Under the pieces are notes generated by a model. The model had not been told where the DNA came from. It worked only from the letters and a program-made list of their open reading frames with translations, and did not search any database. Source: Planctomycetaceae bacterium (lineage in GTDB: Bacteria > Planctomycetota > Planctomycetia > Pirellulales > UBA1268). From it: a stretch of 5,916 bases of DNA. This document shows, piece by piece, positions 1-5,916 of this stretch; position 1 is the stretch's first letter, and each line of letters begins with the position of its first letter. A program made the position numbers and the translations under genes. The DNA is taken from positions 1 through 5,916 of the forward strand of contig CACORA010000058.1 in the NCBI GenBank assembly GCA_902629495.1, given 5' to 3'.

Positions 1-180
1 CCGTCACGTGATATTTCAGAGGATCTTGGCTGGTTTATTGTGGGGACAATAGGAGGCGTTGGACTTCTTCTTGCAGCCGTCGGGCTGGCTTCCTGGAAGA
101 CGGCAAATCGTTCTCACCGGAAATCTCAAGAGCGACTCCCAGACAAGATTGATATTCTGCCAGGTGACGGAGGTGGCTGA
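1..180 (+). CDS. C-terminal end of an unidentified membrane protein (5' truncated)
   Basis: An open frame enters from the left edge and ends at the TGA at 178-180, giving 59 residues. Residues 11-32 form one clear transmembrane helix (WFIVG... to ...LASW) with a GxxxG helix-packing pattern (G15, G19). It is followed by a strongly basic stretch (K33, R37, H39, R40, K41) and a hydrophilic tail ending in three glycines. By the positive-inside rule the tail lies in the cytoplasm, so this helix is either a C-terminal anchor or the last helix of a multipass protein. The protein family cannot be recognised from this fragment. The frame is chosen because it alone gives a sensible membrane protein on the strand of all other genes; reverse-strand frames here have no family features. 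The next gene, mdh, lies 117 bases downstream, and I see no convincing terminator between them. Confidence 0.6.
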   Translation, partial: PSRDISEDLGWFIVGTIGGVGLLLAAVGLASWKTANRSHRKSQERLPDKIDILPGDGGG

Positions 181-258
181 ATGCCGCTTCCGGGAGTGGT
201 CTCTTGTCCAGTTTCGATACTGTGCGAAAAAGATGTAATGAAGAGAGTTAAAAGATAG
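181..258 (+). CDS. Possible 25-residue small ORF directly after the upstream stop codon
   Basis: An ATG follows the TGA of the upstream gene with no gap, and the frame stays open for 25 codons to the TAG at 256-258. The site GGAGGTGG at 169-176 is the best Shine-Dalgarno match before any start in this window, and it sits 6 bases from this ATG. The peptide has two cysteines (C9, C15) in a mildly hydrophobic first half and a basic end (KRVKR). I recognise no family. The strong ribosome site may be accidental, because the same bases encode a Gly-Gly-Gly tail in the preceding gene. This is a candidate only. Confidence 0.2.
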   Translation: MPLPGVVSCPVSILCEKDVMKRVKR

Positions 259-1251
<993 letters not shown>

Positions 1252-1325
1252 TTACATCTCAGAAAGACGTTCAGGATCCAAAGACGTCGTTCACATGGCC
1301 GCCCAGATTGCCTGTATTCCGTATC

Positions 1326-1407
1326 TGCCGTGGGCTGTTTGTTGTGAAGAAAAACCTCGTTTGGCTGGAGTTGCCGTGGGTTGGTGAGGTTCGTTACAAA
1401 CCTCGTT
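1326..1407 (+). repeat. Imperfect tandem repeat, 46-base period, two conserved blocks
   Basis: TGCCGTGGG at 1326-1334 recurs at 1372-1380, and AAACCTCGTT at 1352-1361 recurs at 1398-1407. Both pairs are offset by exactly 46 bases, so this is one duplicated unit in which the two ends stayed conserved while the middle and the far end diverged. Within the first 12 positions 11 match, and 11 of 12 match at unit positions 25-36. Conserved blocks with free spacers suggest paired protein-binding sites or pairing RNA segments rather than a recent slippage event. Confidence 0.6.
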
Positions 1408-1420
1408 CTGAATAGGGTTT

Positions 1421-1461
1421 TGGCCTCCGTTGGCCTGATCCTGTGTCAGTAGCAGAGGCCA
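1421..1461 (+). promoter_or_regulatory. Hairpin that sequesters the Shine-Dalgarno site of the next gene
   Basis: TGGCCTC (1421-1427) is the exact complement of GAGGCCA (1455-1461), giving a 7-bp stem. Inside it, CTGA (1435-1438) pairs with TCAG (1446-1449) to close a 7-base loop, and GC (1433-1434) can pair with GC (1452-1453). The only ribosome site for the ATG at 1468 is AGAGG at 1454-1458, and its GAGG lies fully inside the stem. Folding would therefore hinder translation of the first gene of the cluster. No T-run follows, so this is not an intrinsic terminator. The pairing is seen directly; regulation is inferred. Confidence 0.4.
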
Positions 1462-1467
1462 CAACTC

Positions 1468-2187
1468 ATGAGTCATCGGTTTCCAAAGAGTACAAGAAAT
1501 GCTCGTCGCAAGCATGCGCAGCAGTCTTCGGGACGATCAACATTATCCACATCGTTTGATACGTCGTTAGATGGTCATCACATGTTTTCTCCTCTGGGTT
1601 TTGAACCAGGATATGACTATCCACTGCTCGTATGGTTGCCGGACGATTCAACACGTTATCCTTTCAATCTTGGGCGTGTGATGGCCCGCATGAATCTTCG
1701 TAATTATGTTGCTGTCAGGCCTGTAACCGAATGTCTTCAGGATACAGATTTGCTTGAATCTTCAATGTGGAATGCAATTGATACTGTGACGGATCGTGTT
1801 TTCATTCACCCAGATCGAATTTTCCTCATTGGTTCTGGAGAAGGGGGTGCAGCAGCGCTGCGAATCGCATGTCGCCATCCCAATGCGTTTGGTGGTGTGA
1901 TTTCACTGGGTGGTTTGTTTCCGCTTGATGAAGGACTCTTTGCGCAACTCGATGAGATTCGACGTCTTCCAATGCTTCTGTGTTGCAAAAATAGCGATTC
2001 CTCTGATGCCGCATGTCATACAGACAAGACACTTCGTTTATTCCATGCAGCTGGCGCTGCCATGGCGATGAGAATTTACGCAGGCGGTAACCAACTTTCA
2101 AAGTCAGTGCTTTGTGATGTCAATCGTTGGATTATGGAAGAGGTGTGTGGACCCTCTTTCGCAATGCGTTCGACATGCAAGCAGTAA
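1468..2187 (+). CDS. Alpha/beta-hydrolase-fold protein, probably catalytically inactive
   Basis: This 239-residue protein resembles the phospholipase/carboxylesterase branch of the alpha/beta hydrolases, but every catalytic element is altered. The strand usually ending in His-Gly (oxyanion hole) reads VWLPDD, with P58-D59 in that place. The nucleophile elbow, normally G-x-S-x-G, reads GSGEGG (122-127), which puts G124 at the nucleophile position; S123 is one residue early. The catalytic His region reads YAGGNQL, with N208 where His is expected. The fold is still visible: the strand IFLIG before the elbow, the helix AAALRIA after it, the strand RLPMLLCC (166-173), and a C-terminal helix ending DVNRWIMEEV. 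The first 36 residues are basic and probably disordered, with no signal peptide, so a cytoplasmic location is likely. The gene begins the tightly packed flagellar cluster, 45 bases before the next gene. The function is unknown; a binding or scaffold role is inferred. The start has AGAGG 9 bases upstream. Confidence 0.8.
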   Translation: MSHRFPKSTRNARRKHAQQSSGRSTLSTSFDTSLDGHHMFSPLGFEPGYDYPLLVWLPDDSTRYPFNLGRVMARMNLRNYVAVRPVTECLQDTDLLESSMWNAIDTVTDRVFIHPDRIFLIGSGEGGAAALRIACRHPNAFGGVISLGGLFPLDEGLFAQLDEIRRLPMLLCCKNSDSSDAACHTDKTLRLFHAAGAAMAMRIYAGGNQLSKSVLCDVNRWIMEEVCGPSFAMRSTCKQ

Positions 2188-2232
2188 CGGTACACACAGG
2201 TTATATGAGATTGTCCTCAGGAATAGAAAGTT

Positions 2233-2748
2233 ATGTCATCTATCAGTAATTCACATAATGGATTTCCAGAAGATTCGTTTTCTCCTGCTGGGGCTTTTCT
2301 GCTACGGCCCATGGTTCAGGAGATCGTTCAGCGCATAACTACGGAGTGTGCTGAAAAGAAAGGCAGGCGTTCTCCGCTTGTATTAATTGACGTAGAGCGT
2401 GGACATACAATCAACGCTGATACAGGTGCTGTTCGCAGAATTTTGGATTTACTGATACGAGAGGCTGTGGATGCTTCGATTGATTCAACGGAGAGTGGCT
2501 CGACTCCGTCGCTCCGGGAAGTGGTGATCACAAGTGTTCGGACAGATAGATCAGTTGAAATTGAGATAGCAGATTCGGGCGAACGCCACTCTGAAAACGT
2601 GGGGTTGCCAACAACGGCAGCGGAATCACTGGTCGGACGTCTTGGTGGGAATATGAGAGTGTATTGCTGCCCAGAAGGGGGTACTGCAGTGACATTTTCG
2701 TTGCCTCGACAGCGTGAAGCTTCTGGTGACTTGCGTCGAGCGGCGTGA
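2233..2748 (+). CDS. Stand-alone histidine-kinase-type ATPase (GHKL) domain, degenerate
   Basis: This 171-residue protein matches only the C-terminal ATP-binding domain of sensor histidine kinases. After a polar N-terminus comes a helix (RPMVQEIVQRITTECAEKKG, 25-44) like the one leading into the ATPase domain. The N-box follows (RILDLLIREAVDAS, 69-82), where E77 replaces the Mg-binding Asn. The G1 box keeps D114-S-G116 but has R118 for its second Gly. The glycine-rich G2 box (GLGL type) is lost, reading VGLPTTAAES. The closing pattern LGGNMRVYCCPEGGTAVTFSLP (137-158) is well kept. No phosphoacceptor His helix, sensor or membrane segment is present. Nucleotide binding is therefore doubtful. 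It lies between the hydrolase-like gene and fliF (38 bases to the fliF start), so a regulatory or adaptor role in flagellar gene expression or assembly is inferred. Start: AGGAA at 2219-2223, 9 bases upstream. Confidence 0.75.
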   Translation: MSSISNSHNGFPEDSFSPAGAFLLRPMVQEIVQRITTECAEKKGRRSPLVLIDVERGHTINADTGAVRRILDLLIREAVDASIDSTESGSTPSLREVVITSVRTDRSVEIEIADSGERHSENVGLPTTAAESLVGRLGGNMRVYCCPEGGTAVTFSLPRQREASGDLRRAA

Positions 2749-2786
2749 TGCTCCTGTCGCGCAAAGGATTTTAGGAACTGGCTTGC

Positions 2787-4271
2787 ATGAACACTCACTT
2801 GTCTCAGGCTGACAACTCACGGGCAGCAATAACGCCTTCTCAAGTTATTGCGCTTGGCATAGTCGCAATTTCGATTGCATGGGCTGTCTGGCTTCTACGG
2901 GATCAACCGAATCGTGAAGAAGTTGAATTACTTTCTGGGACAAAACTTCCATCTTCTGAATTAGCCATTATGGAAGCTGCCTTTGATCGAGCTCAATTGA
3001 CGGACTATCGATCAGAGGATGGGCGCGTATGGGTGCCTCGTGCAAGGCAGAGTGCATACATGCGAGCGCTTGTTGATGCAGAGGCATTACCACGAGAATT
3101 TGGTGGGAGTTTACGAAGAGCACTCGAAAACAACAGCCCATGGCAGAGCAAAACGGTACAGGAAGAAATGCTGCGAGTGGCTACTCAGGAAGAGCTTTCT
3201 CTGGTGATCTGTTCGATGCCAGGAATTGAACGGGCAGCTGTGCTCTACGATGTAGATGAATCGTCAATCGCTGGTAATTTACGAGGATCACCTGTAAAGA
3301 CAGCAAGTGTTAGTGTCCGAACCCAACAGGATTCGGATCTTGATCTCGCTCGAATAGAGGCTATCCGTGTCCTTGTATCAGCATCGATTGCAGGGCTTTC
3401 TCCTGATGGTGTAGCCGTTACGGACTTGCGGAATGGACAGGTGTATGCTGGGCCTTTGGATGAGGCACCCTCGCTGACAGACATTGATCCACTCTTGGCC
3501 CGCCGGAAAGTTCATGAGCAATACTTGCGTGAAAAGGTACAGCGAGCTATTACGTTCGTTAACAATGCAGTTATTGATGTAACAATTAAGTTTGCATCAG
3601 AAACTCAACCAGCTGAACGGGCCAACGTCCCTGTAGAGTCAGTATCATTTGATGCATTTATCGAAACGCAGCAGCCTGCGGCTGCCGCCAATCTGCCTGC
3701 TGTGGTTCAGCCGCCACCATCCACGCCGGACCCCCTTCCGCAGGTGATTGATCCTATTGCTTCTGTTCATGTTGCTATCGCTATTCCGGAGCGATACTTC
3801 GTCAAAAGTGAAGTGAACAGCGTTGATTTTGATCAACAGATCGAAAAAATTCGTAATCATGTCCTTCCTTTAATGCCGTCTACAGTGCGGGATGAGGATC
3901 AAGAGATCGTCATTACAACATTTGCTGAATCAGGTGGAATGCGACGATCAGTCTTGCGACCGACAGTTGCTTCTGATTCGGATATTGATTCGGTCAATTC
4001 GATACATTCATCGAATGAAGAATCATCAAAGGGCATAATTAATACCTTTATTCAAAAACTCAACGGCACACAGAAAATATCTCGAGAGGAGTGGCTTGCG
4101 GGATTGAGTGTGGTTGTTGGTCTCGTGGCAGCATGGCTCTCTTTAGCTGGTTCTCGGAGAAGACAGGTAGGGCATCCCTCCATTGATTGGTCATATCTGG
4201 GATCCTCACGAGTGCAAGGCAATCAGGGGAATCAGATTGATCATAATTCATTAGACCGAGTGGCGGCATGA
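2787..4271 (+). CDS. fliF: Flagellar MS-ring protein FliF
   Basis: FliF subunits build the MS-ring of the basal body in the inner membrane, around the export gate. In this 494-residue protein the first membrane helix is at about 20-37. The first ring-building motif domain (about 45-104) has the family pattern LLSGTKLPSSELAIMEAAFD, ending ALVDAEALP. The FliF/YscJ domain (about 120-218) contains ELSLVICSMPGIERAAVLYD and IAGLSPDGVAVTDLRNGQVY. A third, poorly conserved periplasmic part (about 235-380) carries a Pro/Ala-rich insert at 297-319. The second helix is at about 437-455. Only some 39 residues follow it, and I see no FliG-binding helix of the usual C-terminal kind. The family is commonly near 550 residues, so this one is short. 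Start: AGGA at 2773-2776, 10 bases upstream. The end overlaps the next start (ATGA, 4268-4271), which implies translational coupling. fliE and fliG are not next to it as they often are. Confidence 0.9.
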   Translation: MNTHLSQADNSRAAITPSQVIALGIVAISIAWAVWLLRDQPNREEVELLSGTKLPSSELAIMEAAFDRAQLTDYRSEDGRVWVPRARQSAYMRALVDAEALPREFGGSLRRALENNSPWQSKTVQEEMLRVATQEELSLVICSMPGIERAAVLYDVDESSIAGNLRGSPVKTASVSVRTQQDSDLDLARIEAIRVLVSASIAGLSPDGVAVTDLRNGQVYAGPLDEAPSLTDIDPLLARRKVHEQYLREKVQRAITFVNNAVIDVTIKFASETQPAERANVPVESVSFDAFIETQQPAAAANLPAVVQPPPSTPDPLPQVIDPIASVHVAIAIPERYFVKSEVNSVDFDQQIEKIRNHVLPLMPSTVRDEDQEIVITTFAESGGMRRSVLRPTVASDSDIDSVNSIHSSNEESSKGIINTFIQKLNGTQKISREEWLAGLSVVVGLVAAWLSLAGSRRRQVGHPSIDWSYLGSSRVQGNQGNQIDHNSLDRVAA

Positions 4272-5635
4272 TGCTGCATAAAAAATATTTCACATGGGTG
4301 TTGTATGTCGCCCTGGTGTGCTGTTCAGAGACAGTTGTAGGAGAGCCTCTCGTTGAGCTCCCTGCCGTACCACTCACAGATGCTGCAGGAGGTGAGCCCG
4401 CCGTACTCACGCCTCAGCAGATCGAGCCGCAGTTGAGGTCTCCCGGTCTTCTGCTTGACTGGCGAATCTTGGCGGTGTTATTGGTTGCGGCCGGTGGACT
4501 GTTTGCGTTGCGCCGCTTTAGTGTCCCAAAGGTTTCTTCGTTGCCTCCGGATGTGTTTGAAGTGTTGGGTTCTGGCTCTATTGGAAGTTCCCATCCAGTG
4601 AGAGTGATTCGTTTTGGGCCGAAGACGCTTCTCGTCAGTGTTTCATCAGCAGGATGTAAAACACTCTCAGAAATAGCTGATGTGGAGGCTACGGCTTGTA
4701 TCGTCCAGGCCTGCAAAGGAGGAAAGCCTGCTCCTCTTCGCACTCGCTCACAAACGTCTTCAGCAGCTGCCTTACTGATGGGGGTGGCAATGTTGATGTC
4801 TTCAGCTGCTTGGGCTGATGATACTGGAACATCGGCGGGTGAGTCAGTGGTGGTGGCAGTCGAGTCAGTGCCAGCTGCTGAGCAAGCAGAAAGTACCCCC
4901 CCAGATCTTGGTTCAACAAATACAGTTAAAGAGCAAACGTCTCTTGAGGGGCTCGTCAATCTTGTGGTTGGGACCCGTTCGCTCGATACAGTATTGTCTG
5001 CAGCACTTATGTTCGGTGTTGTGAGCTTGGCGCCCGCAGTCCTTTTGATGACGACATGTTTCGTGCGAATGTCAGTCGTACTTGCTCTTATTCGTCAAGG
5101 ACTTGGCACCGTACAATTGCCATCGAACCAGATTGTTACCTCTTTGGCACTATTTCTTTCAGCAATGGTGATGTGGCCTGTTTGGTCTGCAGCCTACCGA
5201 GATGGGGTGAAGCCATATCAGGACGGCACGATAACGCTTCAGTCTGCCTATGATCGAGGCTCCATGCCTATCCGTCGTTGGATGGCAGCACAAATTGAGC
5301 AGGCTGGGAATCGTGAGACGATGCTCTTGTTTCTACAGCGGCATCCAACTGCTTCTCAAGCGCCAGCAACATACGATGAAATTCCCCTTGAGACCCTTCT
5401 TCCAGCATTTCTTGTGAGTGAATTGGAAGTAGCCTTCACGATTGGTTTTCGAATGCTACTTCCATTTCTCGTCCTTGATGTGCTCGTTGCGACACTCGTT
5501 GTATCGACGGGGCTTGTTATGCTTCCTCCGACAGTAGTATCGCTTCCATTTAAACTTTTGGTATTTGTGATGGCTGATGGATGGTCTTTGGTTGTGCAGT
5601 CACTTCTTGACAGTATTTGGCCAATGGCATCCTAG
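4268..5635 (+). CDS. Fused FliO-FliP flagellar export gate protein
   Basis: One 455-residue frame carries two proteins that are normally separate. Residues 1-160 are FliO-like: a signal peptide (hydrophobic 8-19, possible cut after G25), a polar periplasmic stretch, a helix at 66-81, then the small cytoplasmic FliO domain (FEVLGSGSIG through KTLLVSVSSAGCKTLSEI). Residues 164-183 look like the FliP signal peptide, ending A181-W-A183. A low-complexity linker (184-235) leads to FliP at 236-455, which is clear from SLAPAVLLM, FVRMSVVLALIRQGLGT, SNQIVTSLALFLS, ETLLPAFLVSELEVAFTIGF and LPPTVVSLPFKLLVFVMADGW. FliP forms the pore of the flagellar type III export gate, and FliO is its assembly factor. 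FliP alone is about 245 residues, so the C-terminal part is full length. Translation is probably coupled to fliF through ATGA; there is no strong ribosome site of its own. A second in-frame ATG follows at once at 4271. Fusion is seen directly; internal cleavage is inferred. Confidence 0.9.
   Translation: MMLHKKYFTWVLYVALVCCSETVVGEPLVELPAVPLTDAAGGEPAVLTPQQIEPQLRSPGLLLDWRILAVLLVAAGGLFALRRFSVPKVSSLPPDVFEVLGSGSIGSSHPVRVIRFGPKTLLVSVSSAGCKTLSEIADVEATACIVQACKGGKPAPLRTRSQTSSAAALLMGVAMLMSSAAWADDTGTSAGESVVVAVESVPAAEQAESTPPDLGSTNTVKEQTSLEGLVNLVVGTRSLDTVLSAALMFGVVSLAPAVLLMTTCFVRMSVVLALIRQGLGTVQLPSNQIVTSLALFLSAMVMWPVWSAAYRDGVKPYQDGTITLQSAYDRGSMPIRRWMAAQIEQAGNRETMLLFLQRHPTASQAPATYDEIPLETLLPAFLVSELEVAFTIGFRMLLPFLVLDVLVATLVVSTGLVMLPPTVVSLPFKLLVFVMADGWSLVVQSLLDSIWPMAS
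4715..4722 (+). promoter_or_regulatory. Internal Shine-Dalgarno-like site at the FliO/FliP junction
   Basis: AAAGGAGG matches the ribosome-binding consensus and lies just where the FliO domain ends (codons of K150-G-G152). No in-frame ATG, GTG or TTG occurs at normal spacing; the first in-frame ATG is at 4778, about 55 bases on. AGGAG at 4717-4721 can pair with CTCCT at 4731-4735. It may be a leftover of a once separate fliP start, a ribosome pause site, or chance from Gly-Gly codons. Confidence 0.25.
4757..4816 (+). other. Internal signal-peptide-like segment before the FliP domain
   Basis: This stretch encodes residues 164-183 of the fusion protein: a hydrophobic core (A166 to M177) followed by small residues and A181-W-A183, a textbook type I signal peptidase site before D184-D185. 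Basic residues K150, K153, R158 and R160 lie just before it, as in a signal peptide n-region. Many FliP proteins are made with a cleaved signal peptide. With the FliO helix going out-to-in, this segment would run in-to-out, placing the linker in the periplasm with the cut site on the correct side. Cleavage is inferred. Confidence 0.55.
4896..4902 (+). repeat. C7 homopolymer in the FliO-FliP linker
   Basis: Seven consecutive C bases encode part of Thr210-Pro211-Pro212 in the linker upstream of the FliP membrane domain. Gain of one C would bring in a TAA at 4927-4929 after eight new codons. Loss of one C would open a frame that stops at about 5024. Either change would remove the whole FliP domain while leaving FliO intact. 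Confidence 0.9.
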
Positions 5636-5666
5636 TTTTTCATGGTTCAACAGGAGCAACAATGTC

Positions 5667-5916
5667 ATGCAGCCCGATCTTGTGGAGGTTGTGCGTCAAG
5701 CAATGCTTGCTGGGCTTTTTGCCGTCACTCCAACACTTATTATAGGTTTCTTGGTCGCAACCTGTGTTGGTATTCTTCAGGCAGCTGTATCAGTACATGA
5801 GCCACTGGTGGGACTTGTTCCGCGGCTATTGGCCATGGCATTTGTACTTCTTCTCACATTGCCTTGGATGATTGATCAACTTGTCGATCTTATGCGTTCT
5901 ATGTATTTGGTTCACT
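5667..5916 (+). CDS. fliQ: Flagellar export gate protein FliQ (3' end outside the window)
   Basis: FliQ is a two-helix inner-membrane protein that packs around FliP and FliR in the flagellar type III export gate. The 83 visible codons cover nearly the whole protein (family length about 89). The family hallmark is GILQAAVSVHEP: Q38-A-A and E45 are at the expected places between helix 1 (about 14-35) and helix 2 (about 50-70). The ending LLLTLPWMIDQLVDLM also fits FliQ, and the frame is still open at the right edge. The start is the ATG at 5667, 10 bases after AGGAG at 5652-5656. Another ATG at 5662 is nearer to that site but in a different frame, giving only 27 codons. The gene lies 31 bases after the FliO-FliP gene; by common gene order fliR or flhB would be expected next, though this cannot be seen. 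Confidence 0.92.
   Translation, partial: MQPDLVEVVRQAMLAGLFAVTPTLIIGFLVATCVGILQAAVSVHEPLVGLVPRLLAMAFVLLLTLPWMIDQLVDLMRSMYLVH

Larger units (their letters stand above)
1252..1467 (+). other. Structured intergenic leader, no gene
   Basis: These 216 bases between mdh and the flagellar-linked cluster hold no convincing ORF on either strand and no intrinsic terminator with a T-run. They do contain ordered elements. AAAGACGT occurs twice (1263-1270 and 1280-1287), the second copy running into the palindrome GACGTC. A two-block direct repeat with a 46-base period spans 1326-1407. GAGGTT at 1386-1391 can pair with AACCTC at 1353-1358 or at 1399-1404, but not both. A hairpin at 1421-1461 covers the ribosome site of the next gene. 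The likely role is promoter plus 5' leader of the downstream operon, which is inference; no confident -35/-10 or -24/-12 promoter was found. Confidence 0.5.

Noticed and set aside
184..199. CCGCT/AGTGG stem as a terminator of the upstream gene
   Set aside because: Only five pairs including one G-T wobble, and no T-run after it.
211..239. TGTAAT (234-239) as a -10 box for mdh
   Set aside because: The -10 match is fair, but the sequence at -35 (GTTTCG or TTTCGA) matches the consensus weakly, so no promoter is annotated.
1296..1312. TGGCC ... TTGC resembling a sigma-54 (-24/-12) promoter
   Set aside because: The GG and GC elements are one base too far apart for the strict sigma-54 spacing, and the fourth and fifth positions of the -24 box fit poorly. 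Other TGGC/TTG(G)C pairs near 1360 and 1421 are also off in spacing.
4268..4330. Lipoprotein signal at the N-terminus of the FliO part (cysteines 18 and 19)
   Set aside because: The residues before either cysteine do not fit a lipobox, which needs Gly, Ala or Ser just before Cys.
4414..4959. 181-codon reverse-strand frame within the fliO-fliP gene
   Set aside because: Composition reflects the complementary strand of a clear FliO-FliP coding sequence; no recognisable domain.
5662..5745. ATG at 5662 as the start of a gene
   Set aside because: It is better spaced from AGGAG than the fliQ ATG, but its frame ends after 27 codons without a family pattern, while the 5667 frame is unmistakably FliQ.
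2787..5916. Non-flagellar (injectisome) type III secretion locus
   Set aside because: A two-helix FliF with three periplasmic parts and a FliO domain fused to the FliP homologue are flagellar traits; injectisome SctJ is a shorter lipoprotein and has no FliO partner.

Overview
The window looks like chromosomal DNA of a member of the Planctomycetota. This rests on the style of the malate dehydrogenase (LDH-type, with an N-terminus close to planctomycetal enzymes I recall) and on the divergent flagellar proteins. It is inferred from memory of families; no search was run. All supported genes lie on the + strand. I see no RNA genes, insertion sequences or CRISPR arrays.

Layout. Positions 1-180 hold the 3' end of an unidentified gene for a membrane protein. 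A possible 25-residue ORF follows at 181-258. A complete LDH-like malate dehydrogenase gene (mdh) occupies 298-1251. A 216-base gap (1252-1467) has no gene but does have structure: an imperfect tandem repeat with a 46-base period, and a hairpin that would cover the ribosome binding site of the next gene.

From 1468 to the right edge the genes are closely packed and read like one transcription unit. They are an alpha/beta-hydrolase-fold protein whose catalytic motifs are all degraded (1468-2187), a stand-alone histidine-kinase-type ATPase domain with degraded ATP-binding boxes (2233-2748), fliF (2787-4271), a fused fliO-fliP gene (4268-5635), and fliQ, which runs off the window (5667-5916).

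How they work together. FliF forms the MS-ring of the flagellar basal body, and FliP and FliQ, with FliO as assembly factor, form the core of the export gate inside it. The two preceding proteins look like catalytically dead relatives of enzymes and may have become structural or regulatory partners of flagellar assembly; this rests on context only. mdh appears to be an unrelated housekeeping neighbour.

The most notable points are the FliO-FliP fusion with what looks like a retained internal FliP signal peptide, a C7 tract in the linker of that fusion that could allow on/off switching, the two pseudoenzymes heading the flagellar cluster, and the structured leader in front of them.
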